Positions 54,607 through 62,646 of a stretch of 64,000 bases of DNA are shown here, one piece after another. Position numbers and translations under genes: made by a program. Below the pieces are notes generated by a model that saw only the letters and a list, made by a program, of their open reading frames with translations, did not search any database and was not told the origin of the DNA. The first letter of the stretch is position 1. Every line of letters begins with the position of its first letter. The DNA comes from Spirosoma rigui (GTDB taxonomy: Bacteria; Bacteroidota; Bacteroidia; Cytophagales; Spirosomataceae), in the NCBI RefSeq assembly GCF_002067135.1, contig NZ_CP020105.1, forward strand, positions 1,612,001 to 1,676,000, in the 5' to 3' direction.

Positions 54607-54885
54607 ATGAAAATTTTCAAAGTATTAGTGATTATAGCGGTGGCTTTTTTGGTGGCCACGCCGGACCTGATGGCGCAGTGCGCTATGTGCCGGGGAACTG
54701 TTGAAAGTACCGTCAGTAACGGGCGTAGTGTTATTGCGTCGGAGTTGAACTTCGGTATTTTGTATCTCTTAATGATTCCTTACCTGATTATCGCTACAAT
54801 TGGCTATCTATGGTATCGGAATAGTAAATTGGAACATGGAAGACGTCTCGAAATTGCAAGCCGCGTTAAGCGGGCTATGTCCTAG
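54607..54885 (+). CDS. Small exported membrane protein with CAMC motif
   Basis: I know no named family for this 92-residue protein. A signal peptide (MKIFKVLVIIAVAFLVATPDLMAQ) leads to a CAMCRG motif (C25, C28) and one membrane helix (LNFGILYLLMIPYLIIATIGYLWY, in parts). A basic tail follows. The position, after SCO and DUF420 and overlapping DUF983, suggests a role in oxidase assembly. The CxxC at the periplasmic face could bind a metal or haem, or act as a thiol pair. Confidence 0.7.
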   Translation: MKIFKVLVIIAVAFLVATPDLMAQCAMCRGTVESTVSNGRSVIASELNFGILYLLMIPYLIIATIGYLWYRNSKLEHGRRLEIASRVKRAMS

Positions 54886-55213
54886 ATGTAGACAAGGTAA
54901 ACTCTTTGTGAGCCCTTTCTACTCGCCAAAGCATTTCGATGAGATGTATGAGTTTTGCCCGCATTGCGGGCTACGCTACGAAGTAGAGCCCGGTTATTTC
55001 ATTGGGGCAATGTATGTGAGTTACGCAATATCGGGTGGGGTAGCATTGGTCATTGGCTTTCTCCTGTATTATTTCGCCGGCGATCCGGAAGGTTGGGTTT
55101 ATGCCGTGGTGGTTGCTCCGGTTATGATCTTGATTGCGCCGATCAACTTCCGGATATCAAGGGTCATATGGCTACATTACGTAGCTGGAATAAAGTATGT
55201 AAAAGGGCTCTAG
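54836..55213 (+). CDS. DUF983 zinc-ribbon membrane protein
   Basis: This 125-residue protein has two CxxC pairs at the cytoplasmic N-terminus (C15/C18 CPRC, C41/C44 CPHC), followed by two helices (AISGGVALVIGFLLYYF and VYAVVVAPVMILIAPIN). Its family, DUF983, is often found near oxidase assembly genes. The ATG at 54836 lies 50 bp inside the preceding gene, so translation is coupled. It ends the respiratory block, and a terminator overlaps its stop. Confidence 0.85.
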   Translation: MEDVSKLQAALSGLCPRCRQGKLFVSPFYSPKHFDEMYEFCPHCGLRYEVEPGYFIGAMYVSYAISGGVALVIGFLLYYFAGDPEGWVYAVVVAPVMILIAPINFRISRVIWLHYVAGIKYVKGL

Positions 55214-55227
55214 TAGCCCTTTTTTTG
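55201..55227 (+). terminator. Terminator of the respiratory operon
   Basis: AAAGGGCT and AGCCCTTT pair around a 5-nt loop that includes the DUF983 stop, with a T run after the stem. It ends the act-cox block. Confidence 0.85.
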
Positions 55228-55234
55228 TGGGCCA

Positions 55235-55276
55235 GCATGGGTACCGAAAAAAATAAACTTTTTTTGGTACCCATGC
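55235..55276. repeat. Second, larger hairpin after the respiratory operon
   Basis: GCATGGGTACC (55235-55245) pairs with GGTACCCATGC (55266-55276). Inside them, a run of A and a run of T extend the stem by seven pairs with a one-base bulge. It lies between the operon terminator and the next sigma gene and might be a backup terminator or an element of the sigma promoter region. Confidence 0.7.
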
Positions 55277-55323
55277 AACCTACCCCTATCTAACTTGCAT
55301 CTTAGCTATGAACCTGAACTAGT

Positions 55324-55941
55324 ATGCTCCGACTTATACCGTTTTTCACGACCGAAGCACAGTTAATTGCTGCGCTGAAGCGGGGCGAGAGCCGTGCTCA
55401 TAAGGTCGTTTATGAGCGCTATTCGGGGAAGATGCTGGCGGTGTGTACACGTTACTGCGCCAACCGGGCCGATGCCGAAGAAGTGATGCTCGATGGATTC
55501 ATGCGTGTTTTTGAAAAGATCAGCCAGTTTAGAGAGGACGGAAGTTTTGAAGGATGGATTCGCCGGGTAATGGTGACGGAATCGTTAATGTTTCTTCGGA
55601 AAAACAAACAATGGCGCCAGGAAGTGGGTATGGACGAAGTACAGGTTGAGCCAGACTACGAATGGGCTGATACGGCCGTCCACGAGTATGACCTGTTACG
55701 AATGGTCAATCAGTTGCCCGATGGGTATCGGACCGTATTTAACCTGTATGCCATTGAAGGGTACTCGCACGCTGAAATTGCGACTATGCTCGATATATCG
55801 GAAGGTACGTCGAAATCGCAGTTGAGCCGGGCGCGGACCTTGTTACAAGCAAACCTAAAAAAACTGGAGCAGGAGTCGTCTACCCGTATTCATCAAAATG
55901 CCAGGGTAGGCAACCAAAGCAGCCCAATTTATAAGCAATGA
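55324..55941 (+). CDS. ECF sigma-70 factor, first gene of a sigma/anti-sigma/barrel operon
   Basis: This 205-residue ECF sigma factor has region 2 (ANRADAEEVMLDGFMRVFEKI, in parts) at about 35-90 and region 4 (LPDGYRTVFNLYAIEGYSHAEIA) at about 135-180, with a C-terminal tail. It is followed by a single-pass putative anti-sigma factor whose ATG overlaps the sigma stop (ATGA), and then by a predicted outer-membrane barrel, also overlapping. The arrangement implies coupled translation and envelope sensing. The regulon is unknown. Confidence 0.93.
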   Translation: MLRLIPFFTTEAQLIAALKRGESRAHKVVYERYSGKMLAVCTRYCANRADAEEVMLDGFMRVFEKISQFREDGSFEGWIRRVMVTESLMFLRKNKQWRQEVGMDEVQVEPDYEWADTAVHEYDLLRMVNQLPDGYRTVFNLYAIEGYSHAEIATMLDISEGTSKSQLSRARTLLQANLKKLEQESSTRIHQNARVGNQSSPIYKQ

Positions 55942-56855
55942 AAGAACGCACCGAAAAACAGCCAATTGACGAGCTTTTTGCGCGTAAGCTGGAAAATATG
56001 TCGCTACCGCCCGGACCGGACGGGTTTGCGCGGTTGCAGGCGCGTATGGGCCAGGGAACAGAATTACCTAAGGTTGTTTTCTGGCGAAATGCTACCGTTC
56101 AGCGCTACATGGCTCTTGCGGCCTGTTTGTTGCTGGTATGTCTCTTTGGCTGGCTCTATATGACCAACGAAGGCGATCCGGTACGTAAAGGAGACGTCGC
56201 TGCTGCCAATCCCGCAAAAGCGGAAAAAGATGACGACAATCAGGTAATTGCCCCCCTTGGTAAACCCATTGACGAGGTGGCGCAAACCCAGGCTGTACCC
56301 AAAAGGACTACACCCGGTTCGGTTACCTACGAAGCGGATCAAATAAAGCCGCTCGAAAAGAACGGGGCCAAAGAAAGCGAAGGGGGCATTGACACCCGGG
56401 CTGTCGCTGCGGTGAAGCCATCTCCTGTCAAAGCACCAAAACTACCGTTGGAAGCGCCCCTTCAGGAAACAGCAAAGCCAGCGGAACAAATTGCCCGAGT
56501 TGAAGTGAGTCCCGTCACTGCTGAACCAATTAGTGACAAGCCGTCAACCGCTGCCGTAAGTAAGCCAAGGCCCCCTGCGGAACGCGTACTGGTTGTTACT
56601 ATTGCTGAACCCGAAGCACTGGTAGCCGCCCGCCGAACCGTGAAAGCATCGGTGCAGGAGGAAACCGTAGCTGATGCCGATGCGAAAGCCGATCGGGAAA
56701 CAAAAGGCGGTTCGCTGTGGAGTCAGGTAATAAAGCTGAAACAAGGAGAGATTTTTGCCCGCAAAGATGAAGGAGAAGATGACCGGGGATTACTTGGCCG
56801 GGCCTACAGCGGACTCAAGCATTCACTGGATAAGGATAAATCGATAAAGCAATGA
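55938..56855 (+). CDS. Single-pass membrane protein, probable anti-sigma factor
   Basis: This 305-residue protein has a cytoplasmic N-terminal segment (about 1-55), one membrane helix (57-75, MALAACLLLVCLFGWLYM) and a long periplasmic Pro/Ala/Lys/Glu-rich region. Its position after an ECF sigma gene, with overlapping ATGA, makes it the probable anti-sigma factor. No zinc-binding motif (HxxxCxxC) is seen at the N-terminus, so it is not a ZAS-type protein. The function is inferred from context only. Confidence 0.7.
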   Translation: MKERTEKQPIDELFARKLENMSLPPGPDGFARLQARMGQGTELPKVVFWRNATVQRYMALAACLLLVCLFGWLYMTNEGDPVRKGDVAAANPAKAEKDDDNQVIAPLGKPIDEVAQTQAVPKRTTPGSVTYEADQIKPLEKNGAKESEGGIDTRAVAAVKPSPVKAPKLPLEAPLQETAKPAEQIARVEVSPVTAEPISDKPSTAAVSKPRPPAERVLVVTIAEPEALVAARRTVKASVQEETVADADAKADRETKGGSLWSQVIKLKQGEIFARKDEGEDDRGLLGRAYSGLKHSLDKDKSIKQ

Positions 56856-57853
56856 AATACATACTCGGATTAGTCACGGTGCTTTTTATCGGTCTGACAA
56901 CTCAGCTGTCTGCTGTAGCCAGCCCAGCCGACTCGCTGGTGATCCGGTTTGCCAACCGTACGCGTATGGTTATCTACGCGCCTGACAAAGCCGGTATTCA
57001 GGCGCTGACAAACTATGACCTGAATAAAATAGTGCGGGAAATGAGCATGCAACTCGACTCGCTCCCGGATGGTAAAGTAGCCATTTCGCGGGAGGGAAAC
57101 TCGTACCTGAAAGATACAGTGCTGGTCGTTACCAAGAAGAAAGACGGCGTAACTATTGTGATCAACGATAACGAAGACTCTACCAAGACAAAAGAGGATC
57201 AAAATAAACGCGATTATAACCGATCAAAACGCAAGCACAGCGGTAGTCACGGCTTCGACTACAATCTGAGTATTGGATTGAATAACTTTATCCAGGAGGG
57301 GGCAAACACCGCCTACCCGGAAGCAAGCTATGCACTGCGCCCAATTGGTTCACGCTACATAGCGTTGTCTATGGGCGCTATGCCCACTATTATTGGTGGC
57401 AAGCGAGCATCGCTAAAACTTTATTATGGTCTTGAACTCGCCTGGAATAACTTCATGTTCGACGGTAACTACATACCCGAAAAGACGCCGACGGGGATTG
57501 CCTTCACGGACGCCGGCCGGGAGCTTCAGAAAAGCAAACTAACGGTTTGTACAATTGGCATTCCGGTCGTACCCCGCTTGACGTTCTATAATAGCAGCGG
57601 TCGTCGGACGGGACATATTGGCTTCGGGGGCTACGTTAACTACCGGATCGATAGTTACCGGAAAATAAAAGAGGCCGATGGCAACAAAGATCGTCGGCAT
57701 TCGAACTTCGATCTTGCTGACTACCGATACGGCCTAATGGCTCATGTGGGTGTAAGAAGTGCTAACTTTTTCGTAAAGTACGATCTCAGTCCGCTGTTTG
57801 TCGCCGGGAAAGGCCCGGACGTACGCGTGTTGACATTTGGTGTTGGATTTTAA
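56852..57853 (+). CDS. Predicted outer-membrane beta-barrel protein
   Basis: This 333-residue protein has a signal peptide (to about residue 23), a soluble N-terminal part (to about 130) and then aromatic beta-strand repeats of a barrel (FDYNLSIGLNNF, YIALSMGAMPTIIGG, LKLYYGLELAWNNFMF, VPRLTFYNSSGR, LMAHVGVRSANFFVKYDLSPLF). It ends in a terminal-strand-like VLTFGVGF. It is coupled to the upstream anti-sigma gene (ATGA overlap). This may be the surface sensor or output of the system. No family name can be given. Confidence 0.75.
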   Translation: MKYILGLVTVLFIGLTTQLSAVASPADSLVIRFANRTRMVIYAPDKAGIQALTNYDLNKIVREMSMQLDSLPDGKVAISREGNSYLKDTVLVVTKKKDGVTIVINDNEDSTKTKEDQNKRDYNRSKRKHSGSHGFDYNLSIGLNNFIQEGANTAYPEASYALRPIGSRYIALSMGAMPTIIGGKRASLKLYYGLELAWNNFMFDGNYIPEKTPTGIAFTDAGRELQKSKLTVCTIGIPVVPRLTFYNSSGRRTGHIGFGGYVNYRIDSYRKIKEADGNKDRRHSNFDLADYRYGLMAHVGVRSANFFVKYDLSPLFVAGKGPDVRVLTFGVGF

Positions 57854-57856
57854 TGA

Positions 57857-58681
57857 ATGGCAGGTAAAACGGTTTCTATACTTGGTTGCGGTTGGCTGGG
57901 ATTTCCCCTGGCCGAACAATTGGTGTCAGCGGGCTACATTGTAAAAGGGAGCACCACTTCCACCGAAAAGTTGCCTTTGTTACAACAGAAAGGCATCGAT
58001 GCGTATAGGGTGCGTTTGAATCCGGCACCGGAAGGAAACATCGCAGCTTTGCTGGATGCTGATACATTACTGATCAACATACCGCCCAAGGCAGGTAAAC
58101 TGGGCGACGATTTTCACCCGCAACAAATCGAAGCTCTGGTTGCAATAGTGCCGCAAATGGCGGTAAAGCATGTCATCTACGTCAGTTCAACATCGGTCTA
58201 TCCGGAGACCAGCGCCGTTGTTCACGAAACCGACGTAACTACCCTTGAACAAACGAGTGCCCCCGCGCTATTTCGGGCCGAAACCCTGGTTCAGTCATTA
58301 GAACCAAAATGCGTGGTGACGACACTACGCTGCGGGGGATTGATGGGGTATGAGCGGATTCCTGGTAAATACGTTGCCGGCCGACAGGTAGACAGTGGCG
58401 CTGTTCCCGTCAATTATCTGCATCGGGATGATGCGATTGGTATTCTGCTGAATCTCATTGATAAACCGTTGGCAGGTGTGTATAACGCAGTATCCCCCGA
58501 ACACCCCACCCGCGAGTCTATTTATCGGAAAAGCTGCGTTGATTTCGGCTATACCCTTCCTTCATTTGTAGAACCGTCTGAGCCGGTACCTTACAAGATA
58601 ATCAGTCCGGAAAAACTGGTTCAGGCCACAAACTACCAGTTTATATACCCAAATCCATTAACGTTCCTGTACGGAAACTAG
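57857..58681 (+). CDS. SDR-type NAD(P)-binding protein (YeeZ-like)
   Basis: This 274-residue protein has the nucleotide-binding loop SILGCGWLGFPLAEQL and later HVIYVSSTSVYPE. It belongs to the extended short-chain dehydrogenase superfamily, in the subgroup of E. coli YeeZ, whose function is not settled. It follows the barrel gene by 3 bp, so it is probably in the same transcript. A link to the sigma system is possible, but no motif shows one. Confidence 0.85.
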   Translation: MAGKTVSILGCGWLGFPLAEQLVSAGYIVKGSTTSTEKLPLLQQKGIDAYRVRLNPAPEGNIAALLDADTLLINIPPKAGKLGDDFHPQQIEALVAIVPQMAVKHVIYVSSTSVYPETSAVVHETDVTTLEQTSAPALFRAETLVQSLEPKCVVTTLRCGGLMGYERIPGKYVAGRQVDSGAVPVNYLHRDDAIGILLNLIDKPLAGVYNAVSPEHPTRESIYRKSCVDFGYTLPSFVEPSEPVPYKIISPEKLVQATNYQFIYPNPLTFLYGN

Positions 58682-58696
58682 TCTGGAAGTGCCAGA
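58682..58696. repeat. Small hairpin between convergent genes
   Basis: TCTGG and CCAGA pair around AAGTG right after the stop at 58681, just before the convergent glycosyltransferase gene. No T-tract follows closely, so termination is uncertain. Confidence 0.35.
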
Positions 58697-58701
58697 TGCT
58701 T

Positions 58702-59850
58702 CTACGGACGTAGTAGATGCCGGACGCGGGATCGAAAAAAGCCACCCGTAGATGTTGGGTGCGAACTGGTAGCCCGATTTATCGCAGCCAGAAAGAGGAA
58801 GTAACCCTGCCCATACCACGCTCTGAACTGTTCGTTGACGCCCGCGTTGTGAAGAGGAATGTAGTCCAGCAACGTATTCAGGTCAAAGCCAGCAGCGGCT
58901 ACGCCAACGCCCGCCCGTTGCCCGTCAATGGCATTGCACGACTGCTCGAAATGGTTGGGCTGCGGAATCATCAACGCGGGCTTACCTAGATAGGCCGCTT
59001 CGCAAACCGATTCAAAGCCAGCCGTGGTAATGATAGCTTTACAACGTCCCATAAAGTCAAGAAAGCGTTTGCCGTCGATGGCGTGGTAAGTAAGTGTATC
59101 GTCAATAATCTGATCAGGTACGTCGGTACCAGCGTGGAAACCGTCAATGGGAATCCGGGGATGTTGCTCGTGAGCCCTTTGAATAGCAGAAGCCAGACCG
59201 GGTTGGGTGACGTAAGCCAGCAGGGAATTGCCCGCAGTTGGCTTGATATTGGTAACTTCCTGGCGAAGCAGGGGTGGTACAACGCGCAGGCGCTGACGGG
59301 GTTCGTCGGGTTGTTTATCAAACGAAAGTGCCAGTAATTCCCGGGCACCTATGCAGGTCAGGCGTGTATTCAGCCGGAACGCCTGCCGGTATAGCCACTG
59401 CCCCGGAGGTCGTTGGAAATTGGGGTGAAAAGCCATGTACTGGTGTGCAATACATACCATTGGTACCGATGGTTTCAGCAATGCATAGGTCAGACCACCA
59501 AGCATCTCGTAAAAATTAACGACCACATCGGGGCGTTGCTCGCGAATGTGCCGGTTTACCTGCTTTATACTCTGCCAGAACGGCCGGACGGCCCGCAGGG
59601 CACCTATGGTCGTCTTCAATGGCTCCAGGGCGTTGCTGCCTGCGTTATACACCAATCCAGGGCTGAAGACCGGGGTAATAGGAGCGTCAAATGCTTCACT
59701 GAAAAAGGCGGGCACATCCCGGTCGGCGGTTACACCAACCAGAGCACCAATAACCTCATGGCCGGCAATTTTCAGGAGCTGGGCCAGTGAAAGTGCCTGA
59801 GTCAGATGACCACGTCCTTCACCCTGTACCAAAAAGAGAACACGCATCAT
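58702..59850 (-). CDS. MJ1255/MurG-type glycosyltransferase
   Basis: This 382-residue glycosyltransferase has the N-terminal VQGEGRGHLTQALSLA pattern and the C-terminal donor-binding block ITTAGFESVCEAAYLGKPALMIP of the GT-B fold used by MJ1255- and MurG-like enzymes. The sugar donor and acceptor are unknown. An in-frame ATG one codon later is equally good. It is downstream of the LpxH-like gene on the same strand, and the two may be cotranscribed. Confidence 0.85.
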   Translation of the reverse strand: MMRVLFLVQGEGRGHLTQALSLAQLLKIAGHEVIGALVGVTADRDVPAFFSEAFDAPITPVFSPGLVYNAGSNALEPLKTTIGALRAVRPFWQSIKQVNRHIREQRPDVVVNFYEMLGGLTYALLKPSVPMVCIAHQYMAFHPNFQRPPGQWLYRQAFRLNTRLTCIGARELLALSFDKQPDEPRQRLRVVPPLLRQEVTNIKPTAGNSLLAYVTQPGLASAIQRAHEQHPRIPIDGFHAGTDVPDQIIDDTLTYHAIDGKRFLDFMGRCKAIITTAGFESVCEAAYLGKPALMIPQPNHFEQSCNAIDGQRAGVGVAAAGFDLNTLLDYIPLHNAGVNEQFRAWYGQGYFLFLAAINRATSSHPTSTGGFFRSRVRHLLRP

Positions 59851-59859
59851 TGTTGGGAG

Positions 59860-60702
59860 TTAGTCGGTCCGCAGCAAAGACGGATCGTTTTTGAGAATCT
59901 GACGAGCTTCCTTGGCAATCTTCTTCTGGACTTTTTTTTCGGTATCATCGTCGGCCAGATCGGCGGTGTAGTAGAGCAGACTCCAGTTGCCATCGTGGTC
60001 CTCAACCAGGGCACTGAGCGATTCAACCCAATCCCCGGAATTCATATAAGTAATCCCATCGAACTCATGAAGAGCTGGCTGGTGAATATGACCGCAGATA
60101 ACCCCATCACAGTTGCGGGCGCGAGCCAGCTCGGTAAGTTTCTGTTCGTAGTCGGAGATGTAGCTGACGGCTTGTTTTATCCGGCTTTTTACCTGCTGCG
60201 ACAGCGAGTAATAGGGAAGGCCCCGCCAGGCGCGGTACTGGTTGTAGAACTTATTGACCCACAGCAGAAATGTATAGCCTATATCGCCCAGATAAGCCAG
60301 CCATTTCATTTGAGACGTAATGGAATCGAAGACATCGCCGTGCGTGACGTAAAACGTACGAGTGCCGGAGACGAGGGTGTAATCTTTACGAATGGAAAAA
60401 TTCTTACCTACTTTTAAGGGCATTACCTGATCCAGAAAGTCATCGTGGTTGCCTCGCAGATAAACAACTTTAGTATCGTAGTGAACGATTTGCTTTAAAA
60501 CCGTTTTAAAAAAAGCAGTGTGTTTTTTCTTCCATGTACCGTACTGCTTCAATTGCCAGCCGTCGATAATGTCGCCGTTGAGAATGAGTTTCTGGCAGGA
60601 ATAGTTTTGCAGAAATTCAGTAACCTCCTTCGCCTTTGATCCGGCAGTGCCGAGGTGAATATCGGATAGGACGATGGTGCGAAATTGGGTACTTGATTTC
60701 AT
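59860..60702 (-). CDS. LpxH-like metallophosphoesterase
   Basis: This 280-residue protein has the dinuclear-metal motifs of the calcineurin-like fold: SDIHLG, GDIIDG, GNHDD, THGD and GHIHQP. The middle insertion (WLAYLGDIGYTFLLWVNKFYNQY, in parts) resembles the LpxH family, which cleaves UDP-2,3-diacylglucosamine in lipid A synthesis. Whether this copy is the lipid A enzyme or a paralogue cannot be shown here. It starts at ATG 60702, and the acetyltransferase gene runs divergently. Confidence 0.82.
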   Translation of the reverse strand: MKSSTQFRTIVLSDIHLGTAGSKAKEVTEFLQNYSCQKLILNGDIIDGWQLKQYGTWKKKHTAFFKTVLKQIVHYDTKVVYLRGNHDDFLDQVMPLKVGKNFSIRKDYTLVSGTRTFYVTHGDVFDSITSQMKWLAYLGDIGYTFLLWVNKFYNQYRAWRGLPYYSLSQQVKSRIKQAVSYISDYEQKLTELARARNCDGVICGHIHQPALHEFDGITYMNSGDWVESLSALVEDHDGNWSLLYYTADLADDDTEKKVQKKIAKEARQILKNDPSLLRTD

Positions 60703-60813
60703 GGACGAAACTACTTTCCGTCCATGACCTGGAGTTTACGAAATGGTTACCAAATTAGAAACAATTACCTTGATTGCAGGCAGTTGTTCACATTGACTTA
60801 ATAAGATATATAG

Positions 60814-61446
60814 ATGGAGAACCCCGTGTTAATCTTTGGTGCCGGCAATCTGGGCTTAACTGCCCTTGATTTGTTTCAGCGCAACAACGTAGTCGTGTAC
60901 GGCCTGCTCGACGACGACAAGAGCTTGCACGGTACTGAGTTCGGCGACGTATCAGTACTGGGCGAAACAGATGATGATGGCTTTCTGAAGTTTGTTGGGC
61001 AGAAGTGCGAAGCGTTTGTGGCCATATCAGACAATCGGGTGCGCAAACGGCTGGTAAAGATGCTCAACGAACGGCGTAAGATCCAGCCCGTTAACGCCAT
61101 CCATGATACGTCGGTGGTATCTACCCTGGCCTCACTAGGACATGGGAATCTGATTGCGGCCCGCGTTACCATAAATCCCTACGCTGAAATTGGACATCAC
61201 TGCATTATCCAGTCAGGCGCCATTGTTGAAACCCGCGCCAAAGTAGGTGATTATGTGCACGTAGGAACGGCTTCGGTGATAAACAGCGGGGTATTTATTG
61301 AAGAAGGTGCCTTTATTGGTACCGGTGCAACGCTCGTGGCGGGGGTCACCATCGGGAAGAATGCACGCGTTGGGGCGGGTTCGGTGGTGATCGAGAACGT
61401 TGACGCTGGCGAAACGGTATTCGGCAACCCGGCGAAAAAATTGTAG
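60814..61446 (+). CDS. NeuD/PglD-like sugar O- or N-acetyltransferase
   Basis: This 210-residue protein has an N-terminal nucleotide-sugar-binding domain (VLIFGAGNLGLTALDLF) and a C-terminal left-handed beta-helix with hexapeptide repeats (INPYAEIGHHCIIQSGAIVE, HVGTASVINSGVFIEEGAFIG). This is the layout of NeuD and PglD, which acetylate sugars for surface glycans. The exact sugar is unknown. It lies next to the LpxH-like gene and the GDP-fucose synthase gene. Confidence 0.88.
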   Translation: MENPVLIFGAGNLGLTALDLFQRNNVVVYGLLDDDKSLHGTEFGDVSVLGETDDDGFLKFVGQKCEAFVAISDNRVRKRLVKMLNERRKIQPVNAIHDTSVVSTLASLGHGNLIAARVTINPYAEIGHHCIIQSGAIVETRAKVGDYVHVGTASVINSGVFIEEGAFIGTGATLVAGVTIGKNARVGAGSVVIENVDAGETVFGNPAKKL

Positions 61447-61473
61447 AGACGCGATTCCTCCCGCCACGCTCCG

Positions 61474-61531
61474 GCGTCAGCCATTGGTTCCATAACGGAA
61501 ATTACTTCCCCATGGAAAAAATGGCTGACGC
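61474..61531. repeat. 12-bp inverted repeat in the gap before fcl
   Basis: GCGTCAGCCATT (61474-61485) pairs perfectly with AATGGCTGACGC (61520-61531), with a 34-nt spacer. The gap 61447-61587 also holds a duplicated CCGGTCT near 61554-61575, and no gene is seen in it. It separates the convergent acetyltransferase and fcl genes. Confidence 0.6.
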
Positions 61532-61587
61532 ATAGGAGACGTAAAGGGTTGCCGGTCTGCTGGGCCGGTCTCTGCGTATGTAAACGG

Positions 61588-62529
61588 CTATTCTACGTAC
61601 AACACCTCGTTTGCCAGAAAATCCTGGTAGGTTTTCTCCAGGCCATCCTTGAGAGCAGTGGTATGTTTCCAGCCCAGCGCATGCAGCCGCGAAACATCCA
61701 TTAGCTTGCGGGGGGTACCATCGGGTTTCTCGGTATTCCAGACAATCTCGCCTTCAAACCCAACGGTTTCTTTGACCATCTCGGCCAGTTCCCGAATCGT
61801 TATATCTTCTCCCGTACCCACATTGACGAATAGGGTATCGTCATAATGCTCCATTAGGAAGAAACAGGCATCAGCCAGGTCATCGGCATGCAGAAACTCA
61901 CGCATGGGCGATCCCGTTCCCCATACTTCAACGGAAGACTGGTTGTTAATCTTTGCCTCGTGAAACTTCCTGATCAGTGCCGGCAACACGTGAGAACCCT
62001 GTAGGTCATAATTGTCATTAGGGCCATACAGGTTCGTTGGCATCGCCGAAATGAAGTTGCTGCCGTACTGAGTCCGATAGGATTCGCACAGCTTGATGCC
62101 CGTTATTTTAGCAATAGCATAGGGTTCATTCGTCTCTTCCAGAAAACCGCTGAGCAGGTATTCCTCTTTGAGCGGTTGCTGGGCCAGTTTCGGATAAATA
62201 CAGGATGATCCCAGGAACAACAATTTCCGAACCCCCGTTTTATAAGCGCTGTGAATGATGTTTGTCTCAATCATCAGGTTATCATACAGGAAGTCGGCAC
62301 GATAGATGTTGTTTGCCATAATGCCGCCAACTTTAGCCGCTGCCAGAAAAACAAATTCTGGCTGTTCGGTATCGAAAAAGTCTGCGACGGCACGCTGATC
62401 GCGCAAATCGAGTTCCGACGAGGTGCGGGTAATGATATTTTCGTACCCCTCAGCTTGTAGCTTGCGAACAATGGCTGAGCCGACCATGCCTCGGTGTCCA
62501 GCAACGTAAATACGGGCCTGTTTTTCCAC
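61588..62529 (-). CDS. fcl: GDP-L-fucose synthase
   Basis: Fcl performs the last step from GDP-mannose to GDP-L-fucose. The 313-residue SDR enzyme has the NADP loop GHRGMVGSA and the catalytic YxxxK (Tyr in PYAIAK), with the family blocks [10 protein letters not shown] and [15 protein letters not shown]. The GTG at 62529 is used as the start because the family begins just before the nucleotide loop. The frame from 62565 (TTG) is possible. A hairpin (62548-62569) and a TAGTTTTG element (62606-62613) lie upstream. The gmd gene is not in the window. Confidence 0.92.
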   Translation of the reverse strand: MEKQARIYVAGHRGMVGSAIVRKLQAEGYENIITRTSSELDLRDQRAVADFFDTEQPEFVFLAAAKVGGIMANNIYRADFLYDNLMIETNIIHSAYKTGVRKLLFLGSSCIYPKLAQQPLKEEYLLSGFLEETNEPYAIAKITGIKLCESYRTQYGSNFISAMPTNLYGPNDNYDLQGSHVLPALIRKFHEAKINNQSSVEVWGTGSPMREFLHADDLADACFFLMEHYDDTLFVNVGTGEDITIRELAEMVKETVGFEGEIVWNTEKPDGTPRKLMDVSRLHALGWKHTTALKDGLEKTYQDFLANEVLYVE

Positions 62530-62547
62530 GACGGTTAATAATGATAG

Positions 62548-62569
62548 CCCGTTGAATGTGACCAACGGG
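62548..62569 (-). other. Hairpin in the fcl leader
   Basis: CCCGTTG (62548-62554) and CAACGGG (62563-62569) pair around 8 nt. It ends about 20 nt upstream of the GTG start and could affect translation. Confidence 0.45.
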
Positions 62570-62605
62570 AAGATTGGTAAAATAATAGCGCATCACAAAG
62601 CGTTG

Positions 62606-62613
62606 CAAAACTA
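62606..62613 (-). promoter_or_regulatory. -7 element of fcl
   Basis: The minus strand reads TAGTTTTG, a TAnnTTTG match. The predicted leader is about 70 nt and includes the hairpin at 62548-62569. Confidence 0.45.
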
Positions 62614-62646
62614 ACAAACTTCAGGCATCAATCGTTTGCCCGCCTT

